From Salvelinus alpinus (lineage: Eukaryota; Chordata; Actinopteri; Salmoniformes; Salmonidae), in contig NC_092122.1 in the NCBI RefSeq assembly GCF_045679555.1, positions 13,195,043-13,259,042 on the forward strand: a DNA stretch of 64,000 bases, written 5' to 3'. The notes below the pieces were generated by a model. The model had not been told where the DNA came from and searched no databases. It was given only the letters and a program-made list of their open reading frames with translations. The number at the start of each line of letters is the position of its first letter. Positions within the stretch are counted from its first letter, which is position 1. Positions 49,577 to 61,107 of this stretch are shown piece by piece. The translations under genes and the position numbers were made by a program.

Positions 49577-51281
49577 TAGTATCCTATAGCAAAAGCCAGT
49601 CAGAACAGTTGAAGTCGGAAGTTTACATACACCTTAGCCAAATACATTTCAACTCAGTTTTTCACAATTCCTGACATTTAATCCTAGTAAAAATTCCTTG
49701 TCTTAGGTCAGTTAGGATCACCACTTTATTTAAAGAATGTGAAATATCAGAATAATAGTAGAGAGAATGATTTATTTCAGCTTTTATTTCTTTCATCACA
49801 TTCCCAGTGGGTCAGAAGTTTACATACACTCAATTAGTATTTGGTAGCATTGCCTTTAAATTGTTTAACTTGGGTCAAACGTTTCGGGTAGCCTCCACAA
49901 GCTTCCCACAATAAGTTGGGGGAATTTTGGCCCATTCCTCCGGACAGAGCTGGTGTAACTGGGTCAAGTTAGTAGGCCTCCTTGCTCGCACACGCTTTTT
50001 CAGTTCTGCCCACACATTTTCTATAGGATTCAGGTCAGGGCTTTGTGATGGCCACTCCAATACCTTGACTTTGTGGTCCATAAACCATTTTACAACAACT
50101 TTGGAAGTATGCTTGGGGTCATTGTCTATTTGGAAGACCCATTTGTGACCAAGCTTTAACTTCCTGACTGATGTCTTGAGATGTTGCTTTAATATATCCA
50201 CATAATTTTCCTCTCTCATGATGCCATCTATTTTGTGAAGTGCACCAGTCCCTCCTACAGCAAAGCACCCCCACAACATGATGCTGCCACCCCCGTGCAT
50301 CACGGTTGGGATGGTGTTCTTCGGCATGCAAGCCTCCCCCTTCTTCCTGCAAACATAACGATAGTCATTATGGCCAAACAGTTCCATTTTTGTTTCATCA
50401 GACCAGAGGACATTTCTCCAAAAAGTATGATTTTTGTCCCCATGTGCAGTTGCAAACCGTAGTCTGGCTTTTATATGGCAGTTTTGGAGCAGTGGCTTCT
50501 TCCTTGCTGAGCGGCCTTTGAGTTATGTCGATATAGGACTCATTTTACTGTGGATATAGATACTTTTGTACCTGTTTCCTCCAGCATCTTCACAAGGTCC
50601 TTTGCTGTTGTTCTGGGATTGATTTGCACTTTTCGCACCAAAGTACGTTCATCTCTAGGAGACAGAACGCGTCTCCTTCCTGAGCGGTGTGATGGCTGCG
50701 TGGTCCCATGGTGTTTATACTTGCGTACTATTGTTTGTACAGATGAACGTGGTACCTTCAGACATTTGAAAATTGCTCCCAAGGATGAACCAGACTTGTG
50801 GAGGTCTACAATTTCTTTTCTGATGTCTTGGCTGATTTCTTTTGATTTTCCCATGATTACAAGCAAAGAGGCACTGAGTTTGAAGGTAGGCCTTGAAATA
50901 CATCCACAGGTACACCTCCAATTGACTCAAATTATGTCAATTAGCCTATCAGAAGCTTCTAAAGCCATGACATAATTTTCTGGAATTTTCCAAGCTGTTT
51001 AAAGGCACAGTCAACTTAGTATGTAAACTTCTGACTCACTGGAATTGTGATACAGTGAATTATAAGTGAAATAATCTGTCTGTAAACAATTGTTGGAAAA
51101 ATGACTTGTCTCATACACAAAGTAGATGTCCTAACCGACTTGCCAAAACTATAGTTGTTAACAAGAAATTTGTGGAGTGGTTGAAAAATGATGTAAGTGT
51201 ATGCAAACTTCCGACTTCAACTGTACCTGTAAAATCTCACACAGCAGGCCTAGCTTCTGATACAAATCTATAGCCTAAATC
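49577..51281 (-). repeat. Right arm of the inverted duplication, split by a Tc1
   Basis: 49577-49605 and 51224-51281 together mirror the left arm 48597-48695. A Sleeping-Beauty-type Tc1 separates the two parts. Confidence 0.78.
49606..51223 (-). mobile_element. Tc1 transposon, Sleeping-Beauty type, minus strand, broken
   Basis: CAGTTGAAGTCGGAAGTTTA to the mirror ...AAACTTCCGACTTCAACTG, with a TA on the right and a changed base pair (AA) on the left. 1618 bp, the family's usual size. The start of the transposase is well kept on the minus strand (50866-50540: [20 protein letters not shown], the PAIRED-like subdomain [17 protein letters not shown], the GRRR motif). The catalytic part lies in 50387-49875 ([27 protein letters not shown]). 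The two parts are not in one open frame, and the extreme C-terminus differs from the family. Least damaged of the three copies. Confidence 0.93.
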
Positions 51282-51299
51282 AATTAATGCTTTATATAC

Positions 51300-51828
51300 T
51301 CAGTGTATATTTAGGTAATAAGACTCGAGAGGGTGTGGTATATGGCTAATATACCACGGCTAAGGGCTGTTCTTAGGCAAGACGCAACCCTGGATACAGC
51401 CCTTAGCCATTGTAAATTGGCCATAAACCAACGTAATTAGAAGAGTAAAAATAAATGTTTTGTCAAACCCTTGGTATAAGGTCTGTTATAAACTCGGTGG
51501 TTCGAGCCCTGAATGATGATTGGCTGACAGCCGTGGTATATCAGACCGTATACGACGGGTATGACAAAACAAATATTTGAACTGCTCTAACTACGTTGGT
51601 AACCAGTTTATAATTACAATAAGGCACCTCTGGGGTTTGTCGTATATGGCCAATATACCACGGCTAAGGGCTGTATCCAGGCCCACCATGTTGCGTTGTG
51701 CAAAAGAACATGTCTTAGCCGTGAAATACTGGCCAAATACCACACCCCTGTGCCTTATTGCTTAAATATACCACGGATTTCAGCCAATCAACATTCAGGG
51801 ATCGAACCACCCCAGTTTATAATATATA
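51300..51828. mobile_element. Salmonid MITE pair, one nested next to a partial copy
   Basis: At 51489-51826 ATAAACTCGGTGGTTCGAGC and mirror GATCGAACCACCCCAGTTTAT bound a complete copy with interior GTGGTATATCAGACC and ATACCACGGCTAAGGGCTGT. 51310-51485 is a partial second copy with the same ATACCACGGCTAAGGGCTGT word. Non-coding. Confidence 0.85.
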
Positions 51829-52338
51829 TTTTATAATATTTATGTTTCATAATGTTTACTTATGTTTCTTTCTTGTTAAATGTTAATAAAGTCTAATAAA
51901 ACTCATGAAAAATTATGTAATTGAAACACATACCCAAACCACATGAGTCGTGACCATGTCGGGGGACTAGTTTGGTATTTATGCATTTTCAATTCATGAA
52001 ATTACATAATCCATTCCGTTTTCAACTAAATGTAATTATGTTTCTCGAGTCAAGTCTCGACATTTGCATGATTGGAACTAAATTCACGCGGGAAAAATCT
52101 GTGGCCACCGTGGAGCGCGTGCATAATTATTAATCTCACCTGCCCAGCTGTTGACACCACTGAGGTATAATAACTGTTGACACGATGGAGAGATGCCATG
52201 TTTTCACCTGATAAACGTTTCTTTGAAAAAAGTATGTAGGCCTATTGCTTATACGTAAAAACCAGTTGAGACAACGCTGCAGAGTGCGAGGTGAGTTCGG
52301 GCTACTGCATTTTCTTTCATAGGCCTAGTTTTTTTTGT
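51829..52338. other. Spacer, no gene seen
   Basis: AT-rich. No exon or named repeat recognised. Confidence 0.35.
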
Positions 52339-52456
52339 ATTTCGCCTATCGGATAGGATTAAATACATAACAACAGAATGGATTAATCATTGTCTTGGAG
52401 ACCCCCCTTCTATTCATTCAATTTTTTTGCATTTAATCCTATCCGATAGCCGAAAT
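52339..52456. repeat. Perfectly mirrored 26-bp stem with 66-bp loop
   Basis: 52339-52364 and 52431-52456 are inverted copies with one mismatch, centred on CCTATCGGATAGG, itself a near palindrome. Not part of any repeat I recognise. Confidence 0.8.
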
Positions 52457-52515
52457 CCAGATAGATAACCTTTAAAAAAGTTCGCCCTTAAGTCAGAGAG
52501 ACATTTGATCAGAGC

Positions 52516-52547
52516 ATGGGGAGTTCCATCACCATACGGAGGAAGAA
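52516..52547 (+). CDS. Candidate first coding exon, MGSSITIRRK
   Basis: ATG at 52516 reads MGSSITIRRK and then a good GTGAGT donor. The MGSS start would suit N-myristoylation. I do not recognise the protein and see no second exon before mybpc1. It could be chance. Confidence 0.2.
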
Positions 52548-53962
52548 GTGAGTCTATTTATAGTCTACTTTCCATCCTACCCTCAACGTTTAAAATGGGC
52601 CATTCTCCTCTGGGAACAGAATTATGCGGTAATGAGCATCACTGTAATAGCAGTCTCTTGGCTGAGTGTGATCCTTTGCCTGGTCTGTATGATTGTCATC
52701 TCTCCTTTTGTGTAAGGTTAACAATTTGATGTAACCATTGACTAGAGTATGTCTACATACTATTGGTCTGCATGTGTACATGCCTGGGAGCATGTCATGT
52801 GTATGTGTTGGTGTTAGTTTCATCATGTGTTTAATGGGTAGAATGGTAAGAGCTGTTATGCCCTTGTGTGACCAGCAAGGGTCAGTGTAGTTCCACTGAG
52901 GGGCGCTGTTTACCCCTGGTTGTTCCTATCAGTTCGCAAGGGTGACCTCATGGCTAAATCTCCCCTGTGATGCCAACTCCTGCCCAGACCAAGCAATTCC
53001 AAATGGTTTTGTGTGCTCTTTGTAGCAGACCCACATGATACTGCCCTAAGCCTTGCATTTACCACTGGAGCCCACTCTGAGTTATAAATGGGGTACAGAG
53101 CTTGTGTGTGTCTGTTACCAAGAAAGGCCACATACTTGTTAGGTGAAGGCAGTCACCTAACACTAGGCCTAAGTAAGGACACATTTTTTTCTTCATGAAA
53201 TCTGTCTGGTGTGAATCATTCAAGTCTTTCACGTTATTAGGAGACAATGTGCGTAGTAGGTGTGCAGGACATATGCAGAGATTCGACAAATTAGTTGCAG
53301 GGTTTCTTTATGAAGGGCTTTACTGTCCCATTTCAATAGGATAGCCTGAAAGGCTGCAGGCAGAGATGTTGTTTCAGATAGTCAACAGTCTTCTGTGGTC
53401 TTTTGTGTTCAATGGACAAGGGCAGCACTGCGCTGATATTGGCCACACGTTGGTATGTTGTTGATACACTGAGTGAATGATAGCACAAGATGCAGTGGAA
53501 CAGTTTTCAGGAACAAATTAAGTGTTGGGGAAATGGGATCCTGGTGTTGAGTGGTTATGTTATGTTAAGTCTCAGCAGGAGCCTGAGACTGCCCACAATA
53601 AGAAGCCCTCATTGTGTGTTTTATAAAAGCACCAAGATGACCTCTCCTTTTAAGTCCCAACAGCTTTAAGCCTTGTTGACTGAATCGTCACAGCCTCTCT
53701 GCCTGATGTATCACTCACCCGACGTGCTAAAAGGTTAATTAGCCTCCTAGCAACCGCACCAATCTCAAAATTCTCTATCAAACCCTCTTTCCATGTCGGA
53801 TATGTCAAATGTCAAGGTTCATGACAGCTTTCTAACTATAGGCCATATAACCACCGCCCAGGCAGCTCTCCGGTATTTATTGGCCCCGCAGGCAGGCCTA
53901 CTTACTTGGACAGCATCCCTCGAGGATTACACAGATCTCTGACACTTGGCATAAAGTCTATA
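52548..53962. other. Spacer, no gene seen
   Basis: No exon or named repeat recognised. TG-rich patches around 52770-52830. Confidence 0.4.
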
Positions 53963-55566
53963 CAGTGGGGCAAAAAAGTATTTAGTCAGCCACCAATTGT
54001 GCAAGTTCTCCCACTTAAAAAGATGAAAGAGGCCTGTAATTTTCATCATAGGTACACTTCAACTATGACAGACAAAATGAGAAAAAAAAATCCAGAAAAT
54101 CACATTGTAGGATTTTTTATGAATTTATTTGCAAATTATGGTGGAAAATAAGTATTTGGACACCTACAAACAAGCAAGATTTCTGACTCTCACAGACCTG
54201 TAACTTCTTCTTTATGAGGCTCCTCTGTCCTCCACTCGTTACCTGTATTAATGGCACCTGTTTGAACTTGTTATCAGTATAAAAGACACCTGTCCACAAC
54301 CTCAAACAGTCACACTCCAAACTCCACTATGGCCAAGACCAAAGAGCTGTCAAAGGACACCAGATACAAAATTGTAGACCTGCACCAGGCTGGGAAGACT
54401 GAATCTGCAATAGGTAAGCAGCTTGGTTTGAAGAAATCAACTGTGGGAGCAATTATTAGGAAATGGAAGACATACAAGACCACTGATAATCTCCCTCGAT
54501 CTGGGGCTCCACGCAAGATCTCACCCCGTGGGTTCAAAATGATCACAAGAACGGTGAGCAAAAATCCCAGAACCACACGGGGGGACCTAGTGAATGACCT
54601 GCAGAGAGCTGGGACCAAAGTAACAAAGCCTACCATCAGTAACACACTACGCCGCCAGGGACTCAAATCCTGCAGTACCAGACGTGTCCCCCTGCTTAAG
54701 CCAGTACATGTCCAGGCCCGTCTGAAGTTTGCTAGAGAGCATTTGGATGATCCAGAAGAAGATTGGGAGAATGTCATATGGTCAGATGAAACCAAAATAT
54801 AACTTTTTGGTAAAAACTCACCTCGCCGTGTTTGGAGGACAAAGAATGCTGAGTTGCATCCAAAGAACACCATACCTACTGTGAAGCATGGGGGTTGAAA
54901 CATCATGCTTTGGGGCTGTTTTTCTGCAAAGGGACCAGGACGACTGATCCGTGTAAAGGAAAGAATGAATGGGGCCATGTATCGTGAGATTTTGAGTGAA
55001 AACCTCCTTCCATCAGCAAGGGCATTGAAGATGAAACGTGGCTGGGTCTTTCAGCATGACAATGATCCCAAACACACCGCCCGGGCAACGAAGGAGTGGC
55101 TTCGTAAGAAGCATTTCAAGGTCCTGGAGTGGCCTAGCCAGTCTCCAGATCTCAACCCCATAGAAAATCTTTGGAGGGAGTTGAAAGTTCGTGTTGCCCA
55201 GCAACAGCCCCAAAACATCACTGCTCTAGAGGAGATCTACATGGAGGAATGGGCCAAAATACCAGCAACAGTGTGTGAAAACCTTGTGAAGACTTACAGA
55301 AAACGTTTGACCTCTGTCATTGCCAACAAAGGGTATATAACAAAGTATTGAGAAACTTTTGTTATTGACCAAATACTTATTTTCCACCATAATTTGCAAA
55401 TAAATTCATTAAAAATCCTACAATGTGATTTTCTGGATTTTTTTCTTCTCATTTTGTCTGTCATAGTTGAAGTGTACCTATGATGAAAATTACAGGCCTC
55501 TCTCATATTTTTAAGTGGGAGAACTTGCACAATTGGTGGCTGACTAAATACTTTTTTGCCCCACTG
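53963..55566 (+). mobile_element. Tc1 transposon, nearly open copy
   Basis: CAGTGGGGCAAAAAAGTATT and the mirrored AATACTTTTTTGCCCCACTG, each next to TA. The ends continue as inverted repeats of about 200 bp. 1604 bp in total. The transposase is described in the next entry. Confidence 0.95.
54329..55351 (+). pseudogene. Tc1 transposase with two in-frame stops
   Basis: DD34E transposase, 340 codons in one continuous frame from [20 protein letters not shown] to KGYITKY. Helix-turn-helix [28 protein letters not shown] hinge; second helix-turn-helix region [18 protein letters not shown]; catalytic IWSDETKI (D), HDNDPKHTA (D), [14 protein letters not shown] (E). Interrupted by TAA at 54800 and TGA at 54896; no frame change seen. 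Length equals the family norm, so this is a fairly recent copy. Confidence 0.93.
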
Positions 55567-55805
55567 TATAAGCTTGTCTTCTCAATCTTTTTATTTGCAG
55601 CGAACCCACAAAGTCACTCAAATAGCTCTTGGTATAGGCCTAACGAATGTGACTGAATCATCAGGAACTATCAGATTAATCTCACGCCCGAAATGTCTCA
55701 CTGGCTTTTATGCCCTATTTACCACGGTTCCTAACTGACCAGTCTCCTCCCTCATTGCCTTATTTTGTTCGCTACTGTTTGCATTCCGGAACCCAGACTG
55801 ATGCG

Positions 55806-55974
55806 TAGGGTTGCAAAATTCCTAGAACGTTCAATAAATTCCCTGGTTTTCCAGAAATCCTGGTTGAAGGGTTCCAGATGTCCTGCTTATTACCGCCTGT
55901 CTCTGGGAATCCTCCAACCTGGATTCTGGGAAAACCAGGGAATTTATTGAAAGTTCCAGGATTTTGGCAACCCT
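55806..55974. mobile_element. MITE with inverted ends
   Basis: TAGGGTTGCAAAATTCCTAG at 55806 is mirrored by GGATTTTGGCAACCCTA near 55974; inner words AATTCCCTGGTTTTCC and GGAAAACCAGGGAATT are exact mirrors. Common salmonid MITE, non-coding. Confidence 0.88.
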
Positions 55975-56689
55975 ACTGATTTTTTTTTGCCCCACACACA
56001 CAATGTCCACCTCATTCAGGGTTGATAGCCTGGGCAATGGTGGCATCCAGTTCACGGAACACTAAATAAATCAACAAAATGTTGTATTCCCAATGTGCTG
56101 TTTATTTTGATACTGTATAGGCAACGGATGGTCCAAGAGCCTCTGTCTGCCTTCTATATATTACAATAATTAATTAAGCCACAGTTTAAATGTTCTGTCC
56201 CAATTCTGTTTTTTGAACGTGCATACATGTATTACTCCTAAAAGTGCATCTATTTCACAAACAGTGTGTTATCTGTACCGGTTTTGACATGGTATTTTAG
56301 AGTTCCAGGATAGTAGCGTATGTACCCCTATCAGATTACATCACACCTGTACAGCAAGACATTTGATGCCACACAGCCCTGAGGGGCCAGTGTGAAATTC
56401 AAAGTATACTGGCGGCTGGCCAGTTATGTACGTCATAGTGCTAACCTCAGCATCCTTTCATCTGACAATCATTAGAAACCAATCATTTGGATCCACCACT
56501 GTTTGGATGAGGAATTAGAGCCTTTAGAATAAGAACCACACCTCTGCCAGAGTCTCCCCACCCAGCATCACACCGAATCCCTGGGAGAGCAGCCTATAGA
56601 GCTGGCATAGAGGCCAGTGAGGACAGTGATGCTGGGGGCAGGATGGAGCTGTACTGTCAGCTAGAGAGAGGAGGGGCCTGCTGCCCTGC

Positions 56690-56698
56690 TATATAAAG
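56690..56698 (+). promoter_or_regulatory. TATA box of mybpc1
   Basis: TATATAAAG in a GC-richer context, about 285 bp upstream of the mybpc1 ATG. A strong TATA box fits a muscle structural gene. Confidence 0.7.
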
Positions 56699-56974
56699 AC
56701 AGGAAGCCCGACTCCTCTAGATGTGTCACTGTGCCGCCTCTCCCCAATTGAGATTCCCATACTGTCCCACACTGTGCCCTCCTCATCTCTTCCCATCACT
56801 CTGGTCTGAGGGTCCCAGAGAATTTCCCTGGTGGTCGCCCATCTTTATCTCTCTCCCTCTGGACTGAGGGCTCCCGTGTCCCACCTGGCCTCCCGTACAA
56901 TCACGCTGATCTGAAGGCACCTACCTACCTGCAGCTTTTCATTCGTTGACGCTTTTCTTGGGACCCGGCTCAAG

Positions 56975-56996
56975 ATGCCAGAGCCCACAAAGAAAG
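56975..56996 (+). CDS. mybpc1: Myosin-binding protein C, slow type: first coding exon
   Basis: ATG reads MPEPTKK followed by the donor G|GTAGGA. Human MYBPC1 begins MPEPTKKE, and in human it lies close to SPIC, as here. The protein is a sarcomeric A-band component built of Ig and FN3 domains. Only this 22-bp exon is confident; the 5'UTR starts after the TATA box near 56720. Downstream exons with Ig domains were not found before the window ends. A possible second exon at 59648-59706, matching in phase (AAGVTAEDTCSVVS...), is weak. Confidence 0.72.
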
Positions 56997-59900
56997 GTAG
57001 GAGCGCCCCTGTTCTCGTCACTGAGTGTACAGAAAGGATTTCAGCAAACTGTACTGTACAACCTGTCCTGAATCAACGCTTTGTTAGAATTTCAGGCTGC
57101 ATCTAGGATCCTGCTTGTTTAGTGTATTAACAACGGCTGATAACGGACTGATAATTGTAATGCACATGTTCTTTTACGTTCATGTTGTAGTTACTGGTTG
57201 ATTTTCTCTACTGGCATATACTATGAGGAAAAGTTCCATTAACCCTTAATTCTTTTTTCTTGTGTAAATAAGGGCAACATATTGATTTTGCATTGTTTAT
57301 TTTGGTGTTTGTTTTATTCGTTTGTTGGCCTTATTGAGTAGCTATTTAGCACTAGACAAAAGTTCTGGTCTAAGTTCTCCAAACCCTACTTTGAGAGTTA
57401 CCAGGAGTTTGCTCACGGTAATTGAGAAAGTGTCTTTGGCGACAACAGTACTGTATTTCTGCTCGGATGTTTCTACCTCATCTGAGATGAAGGTTTATAA
57501 AAAAAAAAAACTGTTGTTGCTGCTGTTGGCATGATGGACAGTGGTCTCATGGTGATTAGGAGCCCACTGGAGGGAGACGTGATGAGCCCTGGTGGAAGAA
57601 TGTTGATGATCCCTGGTGCGTGGCGCTGGGCTGAGCTGGACACCAGCGAAGAAGACCCCTGAAGGGTGATGCAATCTGGATGGACTCTTGGGATCGTGTT
57701 GGGATGAAGATGCCTTCCGGATAATGGATACATTCTGTCCTCGATCTTGCTGATGACTGATGAATGGATGGCAGGGTGGATGACATGTTATTGTGCAGCA
57801 GAAGCCAAACAAGATCCCAAACCCATCCCCCATATTCAACTCCATATTCATCTCACTCCTCCTTTCTATGGCAGAGCCCTCAATAGCATATCGCTGCTTG
57901 TCTGCATAGACCTAATCACTCTGTGTCCGTCTTGTCTGTAATTCTGCTATGCTAGTACTTCTTCTCCATTAGTTCAGGTCTTTGGGAACTTTGCTCAATA
58001 GTAAGATATGCCCATGTACAGGAACAGAACAGTATATTCATCGCTTGGACACCACCACAACGGAGTGAATAAAATGTTTTATTATAAACCGTTTATCTTC
58101 TGGTGGACCGTAGCTTTATCTGCAGCAGTATTCGCACATCAGAAATGGTACGCACTCTCTTCTCTCCACACATACATCCAAGCCACTCTGCCTGTGTTTT
58201 CTCTCGCCTGCAGGACAATGGGGCTTATAGGCTGGAATGAGAGGGCTTTGCGAGATTGCGTTCATGGAAGTTATTCAATAAATATGGTGGCAATAAATTT
58301 GAGGACTAGACCAGTTATGCAGCAACCGGTCCGATCCACCTTTTGGCATCTTTAAACAGTCAGCTGTGAGCACAAAAACATACCATTCACTTTACTGGCC
58401 TCAATCAGATTTCAGTACCAGTTTATTGTTTGCCCGTGTTGCTTTGATAGGGCTCTCAATAAATGTCAACATCTCAATGTGGTGTAGCAGAGGCTGGGTG
58501 AGCTAGGAGAAGTTTAACATCTACGACATCTCTTTGGGGTGAGGTACCATGAGACTGTTGGACAGCTTAGCTTCCTGTTGTACACGTATAACACACAGCA
58601 CTACTATAAAGTGGGTTTTATTAGTACAGGAGAGATGCCTGCAGAAAGTTTATCCACCATAATAAACATTCATCATCCCGTCTGAGACAAACACACAGGG
58701 GAAGGGGAGGCAGTTGCATGCCAGTCCACCGCAAACGCCTTCCATAAATAGCTGCTCTGTTGCAGAAGACTAGATAAATGACTGTGAAAAAAGTATTGTT
58801 GTTATAAATGACTCTGAACAGCTGAATAGGAGGAGGCTGCTGGATATGGTGTTGGTTTAGACTGCAGACCCAAGTCTTTAAAAAGCAGGATGAGAGATGA
58901 CGGACTGACTGACTGGCTGGCTGGCTTGCTGAGTGACCCATGGAGCTCTTGGGACCTGGATTCCTTGGTCCCTGAAATAGTTCATAATGAGCGGACTTTT
59001 AATCCTCTCTCGCTTGCTGTCTCTCGCTCTCTCTATTGCACTCTCACTCCCTCACTTTCTCCCTCACCACCCGCCATTGTCACACCATCATTTTAGATGA
59101 TGATTCACTCAGGCCACTCCCACCCAGAGTCAAAAGACCAGCATCATCCACTACACTGCCTGCTCTCAGCAAAAGTTTTGGGTTTCAGTGGGAAGAAAGC
59201 CCTCATCCTCACCTCGGTATATTTACAATCGCTCAGCCCCCATCACTCTCCCTGCTCCGTTACCTCAGACAGCATGGTCGTCGCTTTCCGAATTCCACTC
59301 CACATAAATCAAGCCTTTAGGTAAACAACACAGGGAGACCCTGTCGGCTGTTAATCTTCAAACCACAGCCCCACATCCACACTGAGGTCATCAGGAGTTC
59401 CTTTCTGTGGCCTCTTCACTTCTAGCAGCACTCATTCTCAGCGCTCCTAGGAATCAAGAGTTTGTCATTCTGCAACGAACGGACACTATCCCTTATGTGG
59501 ACCGCCGGTCCGACTGACACACAATAGTCACAAAGAAGGGGTGTTGATAAAAGGTGCACATTCAAAAGTTCTCGGGGTCTATATTAAGAAGAGACGGCAG
59601 CTTGGCACTCGTTGGGGTCACCATGAGCCCATCTGTCTGCACAGCAGCAGGGGTGACAGCTGAAGATACCTGCAGCGTGGTCAGCTGCACTGGGGAGTTC
59701 ACTGAGGTGAAACAAAACCTTTCTCTGCGGTCCATGATCTCCATTGATGCATGTGTTTGTGAGACCCTATAGGATTCTGATGTGATGAGCCAAAGTCAAG
59801 TTTTTGGTGAGGTGTGACAATGTCTAAATTTGAACTGGAGTGTCTGATGGGAATCACGAAAGATTGGCTGGACATTATGGTTCTAATAGTGTATGGACTT

Positions 59901-60500
59901 TGGATTACAGTATTACTGTAATTAGGCACACAGGGATTTAGGAATGAGAGATGGATGGGAGTTACTGGATATTAAAAAGAGAGAGGAAATTGGCAAAGGC
60001 AATAGATGTGAAGAGAGAGGGGAGAGGACAGAGAAGTCACAATGGGGCATGGCAGACTGTCTTACAGAGAGAGAAAGAGATGCTTCATATGGTCTTAGGA
60101 CTCTGGGACTTTGGACAGTAATGCACAGTATTCCTCCGGATCATTAACAAAGGACCCGTCGTGCCTGGCACAGGGCAGGGTGGCAAGGCTGGCATCCCTG
60201 CGGCATTCACAGGCTGTTGTGCCAGGCCCAGTGCTCATCGCTGAGTGCCACTCTATGTGGAAATGGACAGGCTAGCAACAGAGCTGTGGTAGTACACTGT
60301 CATCACCTTCCAAAAATCCCCCTATCCCTACCTCTTTTTCCTCTCCTTCCCTTAGTCAGTCGGTGGCCATGTCCGAAATCTGGCTTGCCTACTACTTGTT
60401 TAAACTGCATACTGTGTACTAATTGTACCACATACTCTTTAGCACGCACTGTTTGGTAAAAAGTATGCAGTATGCCATGGTCGAAATGTACTACTTTTGG
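56997..60500 (+). other. Probable mybpc1 intron 1
   Basis: No certain exon. An A run at 57499-57510 and a few CT-rich patches (59010-59060) are visible. No named transposon was recognised. Confidence 0.4.
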
Positions 60501-60580
60501 TCCGTTCAAGACAACTGGGAATACGGAAACGAAATAAGCTCTGACTGGGAAAAATCGGAACATCGGTGATCTTCAGATTG

Positions 60581-61063
60581 TAACGACTGTCTAATTCCTC
60601 CTCCTCGGATGAGGAGTCGGACCAAAAGGGTCGGACCAAAATGCAGCGTTGAATGTGGACATAATGATATTTATTAAAGTAAAGACGAAACACGAAAACA
60701 CTTTAACAAACTACAAAACAAATAAACGATGTAGACAGACCTGGACTTGAGAACTTACAATATACGAAGAACGCACGAACAGGAACAGACTACATACACG
60801 AACGACAAACGAAACAGTCCCGTGTGGTAGACATACAGACACGGAAGACAGCCACCCACAAACAAACAAACAGTGTGAACAGCCTACCTTAATATGGTTC
60901 TCAATCAGAGGAAACGTAAAACACCTGCCCCCTAATTGAGAACCATATCAGGCAACACATTGCACCCAACATAGAAACACAAAACATAGAATGCCCACCT
61001 CAACTCACGCCCTGACCAACTAAACACATACAAAACAACAGAAAACAGGTCAGGAACGTGACA
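60581..61063 (-). repeat. 3' LTR of the 60-kb element
   Basis: 483 bp, TGTAACGACT...GGAACGTGACA as read on plus. Pairs with 63361-63839; differences are few and concentrate in the GGATGAGGAG-rich stretch and a repeated AAAC. Confidence 0.9.
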
Positions 61064-61107
61064 GAACCCCCCCCTCAAGGTGCGAACTCCGTGCGCACCC
61101 CTAAAAC

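Noticed and set aside
59554-59772. Possible mybpc1 exon near 59648-59706
   Set aside because: Phase fits and splice sites are present, but the residues do not match the known N-terminus well enough to annotate.
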